From NCBI RefSeq assembly GCF_001039275.2, contig NZ_CP030117.1:3782001-3846000 (forward strand): a stretch of 64,000 nt of DNA, in the 5' to 3' direction. A program made the position numbers and the translations under genes. A model generated the notes under the pieces. It was not told where the DNA came from, made no database searches, and saw only the letters and a list, made by a program, of their open reading frames with translations. This DNA comes from Brevibacillus brevis. Its GTDB lineage: Bacteria; Bacillota; Bacilli; Brevibacillales; Brevibacillaceae. Shown here piece by piece: positions 47,022 to 53,525 of this stretch (within the stretch, counting starts at the first letter, position 1; every line of letters begins with the position of its first letter).

Positions 47022-47207
47022 ATGGGTATCATAATTTTTACTGCGTTATACCTTAACCCGATTCTGGCTATTTTGTTCTTTGTTAACTTTACATTTATTA
47101 TGAAGAAAATTGTCAACAATAAGGATTATAGGCGGAATGCTGTCTTTGGATCATTCTTGATCGTATGGATCTTTTTTTCTTATGGATTGCTCATTATGGC
47201 AAGATAG
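47022..47207 (+). CDS. Small two-helix membrane protein
   Basis: 61 residues from the ATG at 47022 (GAGGTGAG upstream). Two hydrophobic segments (about 3-25 and 40-58) are separated by a basic loop KKIVNNKDYRRN. No family recognised. The stop lies right beside the CPCC-family remnant, so this gene may replace that gene's lost 5' end. Confidence 0.5.
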   Translation: MGIIIFTALYLNPILAILFFVNFTFIMKKIVNNKDYRRNAVFGSFLIVWIFFSYGLLIMAR

Positions 47208-47432
47208 ATTTTTTACTGTTGGGAGAATTCGATATCTGTTCCATTTGCTTCTGGGAGGATGGTTCCTTTCCATTTATGGACCCAGATTCAGATGGAGGCG
47301 CAAACAACTTATTACTGCAAGAGGCCCAAAGAAACTTTATTCGTTTGGGAGCCTGCGGATCTTGGTAAACCTTTTGTTAGAAAGCCTACATACGATGACG
47401 GAAAAGATAAAAAGTGGATGCCACTGACTTGA
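47205..47432 (+). pseudogene. Remnant of a CPCC-family cysteine-rich protein
   Basis: The frame reads GEFDICSICFWEDG, then DPDSDGGANNLLLQEAQRNF and IRLGACGSW before a TAA at 47366. This matches the CPCC family (YEICPVCFWED ... DPDYEGGAN ... EAQKNF ... GAC). Removing one base near 47366 restores a tail KPFVRKPTYDDGKDKKW ending at the TGA 47430-47432. The N-terminal CPCC zinc motif is missing. So it is truncated at the 5' end and frameshifted at the 3' end. Confidence 0.7.
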
Positions 47433-47539
47433 GATTAATGTAATGGTGAGAGTGATAATTACTGCACTACTCTGTTTTCTTAACCAATTGTTGAGGATTT
47501 CTCCTTTCCACAAATTCGGACACTTTGGAGCTGAAAATA

Positions 47540-47815
47540 TTGTTCAAACGCTATACAAATAAATACGCTCGATGGATTCGGATTCTGTCACTTGTTATTA
47601 CTATAGTTGGTTTTATCGTCGGGTTATATATTTGGTTCGACGATCTTAATGATAATTTTCTTCATTTTCTAACAAGTGTGTTTTACTCTATCATTCCTTC
47701 TATATTCTTGCTTGGATTTGCTGAAGTAATTGAAATCTTGTACCGTATTCATTTACGATTAGAATTCACTGCTGAGGATACGAGTTTGTTTGATGAAACT
47801 AATGAGTCTGAATGA
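47540..47815 (+). CDS. Small membrane protein of unknown function
   Basis: About 91 residues from a TTG at 47540, with TTGGAG upstream; a TTG at 47525 is the alternative. Two or three hydrophobic segments (about 12-35, 43-65) follow a basic head (FKRYTNKYARWIR); the tail is acidic. No family recognised. Base composition is AT-rich like the neighbouring accessory genes. Confidence 0.5.
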   Translation: MFKRYTNKYARWIRILSLVITIVGFIVGLYIWFDDLNDNFLHFLTSVFYSIIPSIFLLGFAEVIEILYRIHLRLEFTAEDTSLFDETNESE

Positions 47816-47982
47816 GGTTAACATTCACATCTATTGCGCATAAAAAATGAAAATAATCGTTTCTTCCTCATGGTATCTATGTTCTGTCTTTCCACACTAG
47901 CAAGGATGTTAAATGTTCATATCTTTGAAGTAGTGGCACTGAGACGTTTACATTTATCTGTTTTTGGTATATCTAGCACAGT

Positions 47983-48498
47983 TTAAAAAAGTAGCCCTCG
48001 ATCCAAGGCTCTGTAGCGAATCGCTTCTGCTACATGTGCAGCATCTACTCGGGAAGCGCCATCTAAATCTGCAATCGTTCTCGCCACTTTCACAATTCTA
48101 TCGTAGGCTCTTGCACTCAAACCTAATGTCTCGAAGGCAAGCTGTAGCATCTCTTGTCCTTCCTTATCCAGCTGAGCAAAATGTCGCAGTTCTTCGCCAT
48201 TCATCACACTGTTAAAAGGACATCCGGGACGGTAGTGGTATCTTTCGCATTGAACAGCCCTCGCTTGTTCTACTCGTTGTTGAATGTCTTTTGAGGACTC
48301 CTCTGCTTTTCTGTTATGAAGAAGTTGAACTGGCACTCTCGGCACCTCGATGTGCAGATCGATGCGGTCTAGCAGGGGACCTGAGAGCTTTGAGCGGTAT
48401 TTGTAGATTTGTTGGGGAGAGCATGAGCAGGTTTGCTTCTCTCGAGTACCGAAGAATCCGCAAGGACAAGGTTGAAGATAATACCCTTGGAATATCAT
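47983..48498 (-). pseudogene. comM: 3' fragment of comM/yifB (Mg-chelatase-like AAA ATPase)
   Basis: The 3' 160 or so codons of comM remain: PCPCGFFGTREKQTCSCSPQ, LSGPLLDRIDLHIEVPRVPV and the C-terminal Mg_chelatase_C domain (LGLSARAYDRIVKVARTIAD, AIRYRALDRGLLF). Full-length proteins are about 500 residues; Walker A and B and the Lon-like N-terminus are missing. Homology stops at the Asn-Pro-Cys-Pro-Cys-Gly segment, near 48,470, where unrelated sequence begins. ComM is a hexameric branch-migration helicase that aids integration of transformed DNA. The missing 5' part is not in this window. Confidence 0.85.
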
Positions 48499-48527
48499 TT
48501 AAAAAGGAAACACCGTACTCCCCTTTT

Positions 48528-48932
48528 ATGGACATCGAAGATGATAGTCCTGGTGGCCGTCTTAGAGCAGCACGTACAGCAAAGCAGATGTACTTGATCG
48601 ATCTTGCCGCTGCAACAGGTTTGTGTACAAGAACAATTGGATTAGCAGAAGCTAATAAATTGAAAGTTTCCCCTCCTAGCTTAAGACGACTTTCCAATGT
48701 ACTTGGCGTCTCAGTTGCTTTTCTTGGTTGTTTTGAGAAACTGCCAGAATCAACTTTAGGGGAGCGTATTATTAAAGCGCGATTGTACTTTGGGTACACA
48801 AAGAGAGAATTTGCTGCGCTTTTAGGAATAAGTGAACGTACTCTATACGAATGGGAACATGATCGCAAGATTCCACCCCCGACGCCCTTAAATGACCTAT
48901 CGAAGTATTTGGATATATTAATGAAGGAATAG
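48528..48932 (+). CDS. Double-HTH XRE-family regulator
   Basis: 134 residues from the ATG at 48528. Two tandem helix-turn-helix units: GRLRAARTAKQMYLIDLAAA ... LSNVLGVSVAFLGCF (about 10-65) and RIIKARLYFGYTKREFAALL GISERTLYEWEHDRKIP (about 75-115). The open frame continues upstream to 48291 across the comM junction, but only antisense comM sequence lies there. No strong ribosome site is visible. First gene inside the element; a strong terminator follows. It could be the phage repressor or a regulator of the attachment region. Confidence 0.7.
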   Translation: MDIEDDSPGGRLRAARTAKQMYLIDLAAATGLCTRTIGLAEANKLKVSPPSLRRLSNVLGVSVAFLGCFEKLPESTLGERIIKARLYFGYTKREFAALLGISERTLYEWEHDRKIPPPTPLNDLSKYLDILMKE

Positions 48933-48935
48933 AAT

Positions 48936-48975
48936 AAAGCGGCCCTTCTGAAAATTAAAGGGCCGCTTTATTTTT
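48936..48975 (+). terminator. Terminator of the XRE gene
   Basis: A 12-base perfect stem AAAGCGGCCCTT / AAGGGCCGCTTT with a 10-base loop is followed by ATTTTT, four bases after the stop codon. Confidence 0.9.
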
Positions 48976-49354
48976 GTAAATAAATTTTTTAACCTATCTG
49001 AACTAGATAGGTACTAAACGAAGAACCGACTTAGTAAAATTGACTCCTCACGGAACAAAAGTTGAAATCGTAGTCAAATAAAGAATTTGTATCGTGTACC
49101 CGCAGATTCCTGATACGAATCACAGTAAAAAACCCGTCTCCTCAAAACATGTACGGGTTAGCTATTTCTTGAATGCATTCTGGCATGTCTTTTTTTGGAC
49201 TTCCAACCATTGTTGATACGGGGTGTACTCTAAATGAATAAATCATGCAGGACGATAGTCTCTACTGCCAATTATTTACATATAGGTGTTTTTTCTGTAA
49301 AATATAGGAAGATTGATGTTTCTTTTGTTATTGTTAAGGAGGAGTAGGTTTAAT
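48976..49354. other. Intergenic region with a decayed minus-strand gene end and the receptor promoter
   Basis: A minus-strand hairpin AACCCGT / ACGGGTT with T6 spans 49125-49159 and would terminate a gene coming from the right. The frame before it reads EYTPYQQWLEVQKKTCQNAF and stops, but is blocked about 27 codons upstream, so it looks like the remnant of a lost gene. The sequence at its right end carries the receptor promoter. Nothing else is recognised. Confidence 0.45.
49275..49303 (+). promoter_or_regulatory. Sigma-A-type promoter of the receptor-peptide operon
   Basis: TTTACA, a 17-base spacer and TAAAAT lie about 50 bases before the receptor start. Each hexamer matches the consensus at 5 of 6 positions and the spacing is optimal. 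Confidence 0.7.
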
Positions 49355-50722
49355 ATGGGGCAAGGCAAGACAGTTCAACGATCGTTACGTTCAGAAGTTG
49401 AGCATCACCTAAAAGAGCGTGGTTACACACTGACTAAACTTGGCGAGATAACAGGTATTAATCAGGGAGTACTGAGCGATATTTTTAATCGAACTCCTTC
49501 TCGGGCTATGACGATTGGTCATCTGGATGCACTTGCTATAGCTTTTAATCAAGCCCCTGGATGGCTGTATGAGCTGTATGTAACGGAATGTATCGTCGAG
49601 GGAAGAGTGTCTCGTTCACGAGTTGTTCCCTATCTGGTTCGATGTGCAGAAATAGGCAGGCAGGATTGTATCCAGTTAATTGTCCCTATACTTTTGGATA
49701 ATCAGAAAAACTTGTCCATTCTGTTTTCCGTGGCTGAGAAGCTTTTTACAAATGGGAAACGACAGGAGTCAATCCCGTTTTATCAACTTGTTATTGAATC
49801 GGAAAAAGACAGCCATGGTGATCGTTTTGTAATGTCTCAGTATAGGCTTTTCCGTGCAGTGCAAGGGGGAGCTGATTCGGAGAAAAAGTGGAAGGCTGTC
49901 GTCCGTTTTCACCCTTATCGAAAAAGGTTGCCTGAAAATTATCAATTAGATGCGTTACTACAGCTAGCAAATGTGTGCTTTACGCTCCATAACTGGAAGG
50001 AGGTAGAGCGATATGCAGATGAACTCAGAGAGTTAGCAACCGTAATCTATAATGAAGAAGTACAAAGATGGGAAATTGATGGAGTGAAGGGAATACTTGA
50101 AACAGAGCGCCATCTTGTCGTGTATTATGGACAGGGCTTCTTACTAAAGGGACTCTCATTACAATTACAAGAGAAGTATGAAGAAGCCATTTCTTATGTA
50201 CAAGCGTATGCTGAGCTGGGCTGGTTTGAATTCCGTGATGATCTGGCTGAAATGGAAATTGAAAAGTTTCGTGGATGGGCGAAAGCGAATAATTACACGC
50301 TGAATTTATTAATGGGGCGTACAGAGTTACTTTCTGAGTATGTTAATCATCTTGCTAATAACCCACCTGAAATTTTAGCGGGTATGTTTACCATTATGGA
50401 GACAGCCAATCGATTCGGACTATCTGTAGATGACATTGTGGAGCGTTTTTCTAAGGAAATTGCTTGCTTTCAAGATTATAAAGACCCTTTTAGTCTTACC
50501 CGTCATCTTCATTTTCGGTATCATTTGGCGATATATCAGCTCGATAAGGGGCGAGTTGCAGAAGGTATTACAGAAACACTACGCTGCCTTGCGTTAGCGA
50601 GTAGGATGATGGAGCAAGAAAAGTTCCAATGCTGTGTCGCTATGTTCTGGAAATATAGACATAGTGCTTCTGACCAGCAGATAGATGAATTCCAAAACAT
50701 TTTGGAAGGGAGAATTAAGTAA
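49355..50722 (+). CDS. HTH-helical-repeat peptide receptor/regulator of RRNPPA type (AimR/Rap-like)
   Basis: 455 residues from the ATG at 49355 (AAGGAGG about 12 bases upstream). An N-terminal XRE-type helix-turn-helix occupies about residues 8-65 (HLKERGYTLTKLGEITGINQ, LSDIFNRTPSRAMTIGHLDA). The remainder is all-helical with TPR-like units (FTNGKRQESIPFYQLVIESE; FTLHNWKEVERYADELRELA; LQEKYEEAISYVQAYAELGW; YQLDKGRVAEGITETLRCLA). DNA-binding head plus TPR domain with an adjacent small secreted peptide gene is the hallmark of Rap/NprR/PlcR/AimR-type quorum receptors. It is longer than SPbeta AimR (386 residues). Its own promoter precedes it, and the peptide gene begins on its last base. Confidence 0.78.
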   Translation: MGQGKTVQRSLRSEVEHHLKERGYTLTKLGEITGINQGVLSDIFNRTPSRAMTIGHLDALAIAFNQAPGWLYELYVTECIVEGRVSRSRVVPYLVRCAEIGRQDCIQLIVPILLDNQKNLSILFSVAEKLFTNGKRQESIPFYQLVIESEKDSHGDRFVMSQYRLFRAVQGGADSEKKWKAVVRFHPYRKRLPENYQLDALLQLANVCFTLHNWKEVERYADELRELATVIYNEEVQRWEIDGVKGILETERHLVVYYGQGFLLKGLSLQLQEKYEEAISYVQAYAELGWFEFRDDLAEMEIEKFRGWAKANNYTLNLLMGRTELLSEYVNHLANNPPEILAGMFTIMETANRFGLSVDDIVERFSKEIACFQDYKDPFSLTRHLHFRYHLAIYQLDKGRVAEGITETLRCLALASRMMEQEKFQCCVAMFWKYRHSASDQQIDEFQNILEGRIK

Positions 50723-50850
50723 TGCGGAGTATGATACTTTTACTTACTGTTTTGTTCGGACTTTCTCACGGAATAGTTGTACCAGAACATCAGGAGGTGC
50801 TTAGGAGTCATCACGTTATAACTACGTATACCCACGGTGCAGGAGGTTAA
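50722..50850 (+). CDS. 42-residue secreted pro-peptide, candidate signal of the adjacent receptor
   Basis: The ATG shares one base with the receptor stop (TAATG), and AAGGGAG lies 9 bases upstream, so it is translationally coupled. The peptide begins MRSMILLLTVLFGLSHGIVV, a basic head and hydrophobic export segment. A polar middle follows, and the C-terminus is TTYTHGAGG. This is the layout of Phr and AimP precursors; in AimP the last six residues are the mature signal and often end in Gly-Ala or Gly-Gly. By analogy THGAGG is the candidate, which is inference. A terminator follows 8 bases later. Confidence 0.75.
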   Translation: MRSMILLLTVLFGLSHGIVVPEHQEVLRSHHVITTYTHGAGG

Positions 50851-50858
50851 GTAGTAGT

Positions 50859-50886
50859 AAAACACCCTTTCGGGTGTTTTTTTTTA
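50859..50886 (+). terminator. Terminator of the receptor-peptide operon
   Basis: Stem AACACCC / GGGTGTT with a TTTC loop followed by a run of nine T, eight bases past the peptide stop. It separates this unit from the Spo0E-like gene. Confidence 0.92.
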
Positions 50887-50940
50887 TCATTCAAAATTTT
50901 TCAGAGGTCGCTTTGCTGAATGTTGGTTTATAGTAATAAA

Positions 50941-50960
50941 TGTACATAAATTAATGTACA
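50941..50960. promoter_or_regulatory. Operator-like palindrome upstream of the Spo0E-like gene
   Basis: Perfect inverted repeat TGTACAT-6 bases-ATGTACA, just before the AAGGAGGTGA ribosome site of the next gene. Its size and place suit a dimeric HTH regulator. The receptor at 49355 or the XRE protein at 48528 are candidates. I find no second exact copy near the receptor promoter. Confidence 0.5.
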
Positions 50961-50978
50961 AAAATGTAAAAAAAGGAG

Positions 50979-51293
50979 GTGAATCCCATAGGAGCTATTG
51001 CATATGAAAAGGGCGTTCCTTCCCATTACCAGGTTAAAGGAACGCCCGCAGGAGGAGCAGTTAAAGCTCCTATAAGTAAATGTACCACGCTACTCTTAGA
51101 TCGGGAAGGAGGAACTTATCAGGAAATAGATCATTTAAAGAACATTGTGGAACAATTGCGGGAACAACTTGTGCAATTGTTTTTAGAAAAGAATGATTTG
51201 TTGGATGATGAAGTCGTGGAATTAAGTCAGCAATTGGATCAATACATTCTAGCAATTCAATCAAAAATGATGCTAAAAAAAACAAAATGTTAA
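50979..51293 (+). CDS. Spo0E-like aspartyl-phosphate phosphatase ORF with a problematic start
   Basis: The C-terminal part (about residues 52-95) carries the Spo0E motif: HLKNIVEQLREQLVQLFLEK and VVELSQQLDQYILAIQS, including the SQxLD signature. Spo0E proteins dephosphorylate Spo0A-P and hold back sporulation. The only in-frame start codon is a GTG at 50979 inside the AAAGGAGGTG ribosome site itself. The codon at ideal spacing (50988) is ATA, possibly a mutated ATG. The 45 or so N-terminal residues are encoded by an RNA hairpin region and are absent from typical Spo0E proteins (50-90 residues). It may be poorly expressed or regulated at this point. Confidence 0.6.
   Translation: MNPIGAIAYEKGVPSHYQVKGTPAGGAVKAPISKCTTLLLDREGGTYQEIDHLKNIVEQLREQLVQLFLEKNDLLDDEVVELSQQLDQYILAIQSKMMLKKTKC
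50988..51073 (+). ncRNA. Nested two-stem RNA structure at the 5' end of the Spo0E-like gene
   Basis: Outer stem ATAGGAGCT (50988-50996) with AGCTCCTAT (51065-51073), 9 perfect pairs. Inner stem GGGCGTTCCTT (51011-51021) with AAGGAACGCCC (51037-51047), 11 perfect pairs. The outer stem also covers the GGAG at 50991 and a second GGAGG sits at 51051. This density of pairing inside a presumed reading frame suggests a regulatory RNA element; a 23-codon ORF (51004-51075) with a good GGAG site also lies within it. Function unknown. Confidence 0.5.
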
Positions 51294-51386
51294 TTTTTTG
51301 TTAACTGTTTGGGTTACGTATTTATAAATGGATAAATATGGTATATATTCAATTTAAAGTAAAATTCCTGAATTGAGGTGCATTTT

Positions 51387-52184
51387 ATGAAAAAGGTATT
51401 AGCTATAGCCACAGTTTTGTCTCTATTAACTGTCAACCCTACCTTTGCTTTTGACAAACAAAACACCACAGAAGAAACGCAAGAAGAAAATTTCACTTCA
51501 TTATCAACTGTAGAACGTGTTTCAGCTCTGGAGAAATTGGATTTTGCTGAACATATAACTCAAGATCAAATTGATAGTTTATCAGATGCTGCTATCTATG
51601 AATTAAGTAAAGAAGAGGGCGAGATTGTTAGTATTCAGGAGGTTTATAGAAACCTTGATGAAGAGGATACTGGCGAATTTAGTCTACGAACATTAGACAA
51701 AGACGATTTTAAAATGAGTGTTGTTGCTAAAAGAATTAATGAAAAGCGTGGCAAGGATAATTTTAAGTTTGTAGCCACTGGTGAATGGCTGACTGACCCT
51801 TTTTATGAATTTACTGATGCAATTGCACTTGCTTGGTCAGATGATTTCACGTTATACGAAGATGACTGCTATATCATGAGAACATATGGACTTGATCGTG
51901 ATGACGTTGCATTAAACGATGTTGACCCAGAAAAGGGAATTGCCTATGATGTAGATATTGACTCAATGAAAAACGACTACGAAATTGTACTGACCGCAAA
52001 AGTTTATAAAAATGATGATGATGGCTCAGCAAATGTTGTTGGAGAATATGGACATGTTCAAATTCATGCGAGTGGTATTGAAATTGGCTTCTCTGGAAGT
52101 TCAAATCCTTCAGTTAACATGAACGTATCTTATGCTGCTGATATTGAAATGGCTTCTCCAGATTACGACAGCTTTGACTACTAA
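51387..52184 (+). CDS. Secreted protein of unknown function
   Basis: 265 residues from the ATG at 51387 (GAGGTGCATTTT upstream). Signal peptide KKVLAIATVLSLLTVNPTFA with an Ala-x-Ala cleavage site near residue 22. The mature part is acidic (pI clearly low, many Asp/Glu), with ATGEWLTDPFYEFTDAIALA, AWSDDF and a beta-rich second half ending PSVNMNVSYAADIEMASPDY. No catalytic motif recognised. A small membrane-protein gene follows 17 bases later; an effector plus immunity pair or a surface-exclusion protein are possibilities only. Confidence 0.7.
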   Translation: MKKVLAIATVLSLLTVNPTFAFDKQNTTEETQEENFTSLSTVERVSALEKLDFAEHITQDQIDSLSDAAIYELSKEEGEIVSIQEVYRNLDEEDTGEFSLRTLDKDDFKMSVVAKRINEKRGKDNFKFVATGEWLTDPFYEFTDAIALAWSDDFTLYEDDCYIMRTYGLDRDDVALNDVDPEKGIAYDVDIDSMKNDYEIVLTAKVYKNDDDGSANVVGEYGHVQIHASGIEIGFSGSSNPSVNMNVSYAADIEMASPDYDSFDY

Positions 52185-52201
52185 AATTAGGATGATCTTC
52201 T

Positions 52202-52378
52202 ATGCTTAAAAAAATTCTGTACGGTATTCTTGTCTACGTCATTGGTCACATTGTGGTAGTTGCTTCTGTTTCAATTTATAACAATGACACGGATCAGGAC
52301 TCCTTTTTAAGAGCTATAGTTGCATCAATTCTTTACTTAGCAGCAATAATTTGTGTTACGAGCAATCGTAATACATAA
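52202..52378 (+). CDS. Small two-helix membrane protein downstream of the secreted protein
   Basis: 58 residues: MLKKILYGILVYVIGHIVVV starts the first helix, and SFLRAIVASILYLAAIICV is the second, with a polar NNDTDQD loop. AGGA lies 9 bases upstream of the ATG. It sits 17 bases after the secreted-protein gene and directly before the split terminator, so it is the last gene of that transcript. No family recognised. Confidence 0.6.
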   Translation: MLKKILYGILVYVIGHIVVVASVSIYNNDTDQDSFLRAIVASILYLAAIICVTSNRNT

Positions 52379-52379
52379 A

Positions 52380-52399
52380 CAAAGCCCTCCCCGGAATAT
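52380..52399. terminator. Left half of a bidirectional terminator split by the IS element
   Basis: AAAGCCCTCCCCGGAA here pairs with TTCCG-AAGGAGGGCTTT at 54772-54790, on the far side of the inserted element. Joined, they form one long hairpin with a TAT loop and T-rich flanks on both sides, ideal for the convergent transcripts of the 58-residue gene (+) and the lysis genes (-). The TAT is duplicated at both ends of the insertion. Confidence 0.7.
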
Positions 52400-52440
52400 T
52401 GGTCTTACCCCTGTCAAGTAGACATTTTGAAACAAGCCCT
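52400..52440 (+). repeat. Left terminal inverted repeat of the IS3-family element
   Basis: Aligned with the right end at 54729-54769, it shares TG-T-TTA, CCCC, AAGTAGACA and a trailing AGCCC, with a few mismatches and one-base gaps. The sequence starts immediately after a TAT that is repeated at 54770. Confidence 0.68.
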
Positions 52441-52693
52441 CGTTTATGTGTTCATTGAAAATTAAGTTTTAGACAAAGCCTAATACATGAAACAGCGGCG
52501 ACTTAAGACCTGATAATATAGTCTTAAGCTCACCGCTGTTTTTATTGAACTATCGAACCCGTTAGCGGAACAAAAAAGGTTTGAGTCTCTTTGTCCGGCT
52601 GCTTTCGACCAGCTGTCCCGATGGTCGGATTCACATCGGCAAGTTACTAATCTCCGTACGTCAGCACACACAGCCCCCCTCCCGATGCTGCCA
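52441..52693. other. Non-coding stretch downstream of the methyltransferase gene within the element
   Basis: It contains one strong hairpin (52490-52545) and no ORF with a credible ribosome site on either strand. A 63-codon minus-strand frame (52480-52671) has no homology I recognise and runs through the hairpin. Composition shifts from AT-rich at the left to GC-rich near the methyltransferase. Confidence 0.45.
52490..52545. terminator. Hairpin terminator, probably for the methyltransferase gene
   Basis: Outer arms AAACAGCGG / CCGCTGTTT and inner arms CTTAAGAC / GTCTTAAG form a long stem. A T-run (TTTTTATT) follows on the plus strand and a short T-run on the minus strand, so it may stop transcription both ways. 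It lies about 150 bases past the methyltransferase stop. Confidence 0.6.
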
Positions 52694-53326
52694 TCAGCGG
52701 ACGCAAGCTGCCATCTCCCAGCAAATTTTCGGCTTCCGGTAGCGGTGCATGTCCGTTTCCGTCAACACGTTGATCGTCCATCCGTCAAACAACCGACGCA
52801 TATCTGCTTCGTCAAAAAAACGTTTCCGCCGCCCCTCATGCTCGTAATAACGGGGTTCCAATTCGATGCCCTGGCCGGCACCGTAATGAACATCGCGCGT
52901 GGAATTCAAGCGGGCTAGCAGCAATCCGCCAGTGCCGACAACTCGCGCGATTTCGCTAACGATAGAAATAGTATCGTCCCAGTGAAAATAATGCAGGGAC
53001 AAATCCGCGACAACCGCCCTCGCACTACCATCCGGAAACGGCAATCCTCCTGTCATATCGAATAGGTTTGTTTCAGCGCCTGGCACATATTTGCGTATAA
53101 TCGCCAACGACTCAGAGGAGAAGTCGCAGGCGATGACTCGATAACCTCGTTCCGTTAAAAACAAAGAGTCGCTGCCATATCCGCAGCCAAGATCAATGAC
53201 CGGTCCATCTTGGGCCGATGCTAGCATCGGCTCGTATTTTTCCAGCCAAAAATCCACTTGCGGCTTGCCGAGATTCACATCGGCAAACACCTCGTTCCAA
53301 TGTTCAGCTTCTGAACGTTTCGTCAT
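52694..53326 (-). CDS. Class I SAM-dependent methyltransferase, passenger of the IS element
   Basis: 210 residues. SAM-binding motif I is VIDLGCGYGSDSLFL; motif II-like ACDFSSESL and the ADLSLHYFHWDDT motif IV region fit the Methyltransf_11/25 group of small-molecule methyltransferases. C-terminal residues (ELEPRYYEHEGRRKRFFDEA) match the substrate-cap half. The substrate is unknown. AGTGAGG precedes the ATG. Its GC content is visibly higher than its neighbours, suggesting it came from another source. Resistance or detoxification by methylation is one possibility. Confidence 0.82.
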   Translation of the reverse strand: MTKRSEAEHWNEVFADVNLGKPQVDFWLEKYEPMLASAQDGPVIDLGCGYGSDSLFLTERGYRVIACDFSSESLAIIRKYVPGAETNLFDMTGGLPFPDGSARAVVADLSLHYFHWDDTISIVSEIARVVGTGGLLLARLNSTRDVHYGAGQGIELEPRYYEHEGRRKRFFDEADMRRLFDGWTINVLTETDMHRYRKPKICWEMAACVR

Positions 53327-53525
53327 GGTTAGAACCTCACTTTCTGTGGAGAAGAGCGTAATAATTAGATGCTTGCTATCATTTTGACAAAAGGAACTCT
53401 TCTTTCTTTCTTTCTTGATCGCACATACCTGCCTCGTTAGCGTAATGGCTCAAGTTAGTCTAAAGCATTATTTTCTTAATCTACAATTACATTTTCAAAG
53501 TCTATTACATTATTTTCAGTGAATA

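Noticed and set aside
48314..48868. 184-codon minus-strand ORF through the XRE gene and comM junction
   Set aside because: Runs antisense to a well-supported HTH protein and out of frame with comM; no homology recognised.
51004..51075. 23-codon ORF (MKRAFLPITRLKERPQEEQL...) inside the RNA hairpin
   Set aside because: It has a good GGAG site, but lacks an export segment and overlaps the strong stems; listed only as a possible leader peptide, not as a gene.
52480..52671. 63-codon minus-strand ORF beyond the methyltransferase gene
   Set aside because: Runs through a strong hairpin, has no ribosome site and no recognisable similarity.
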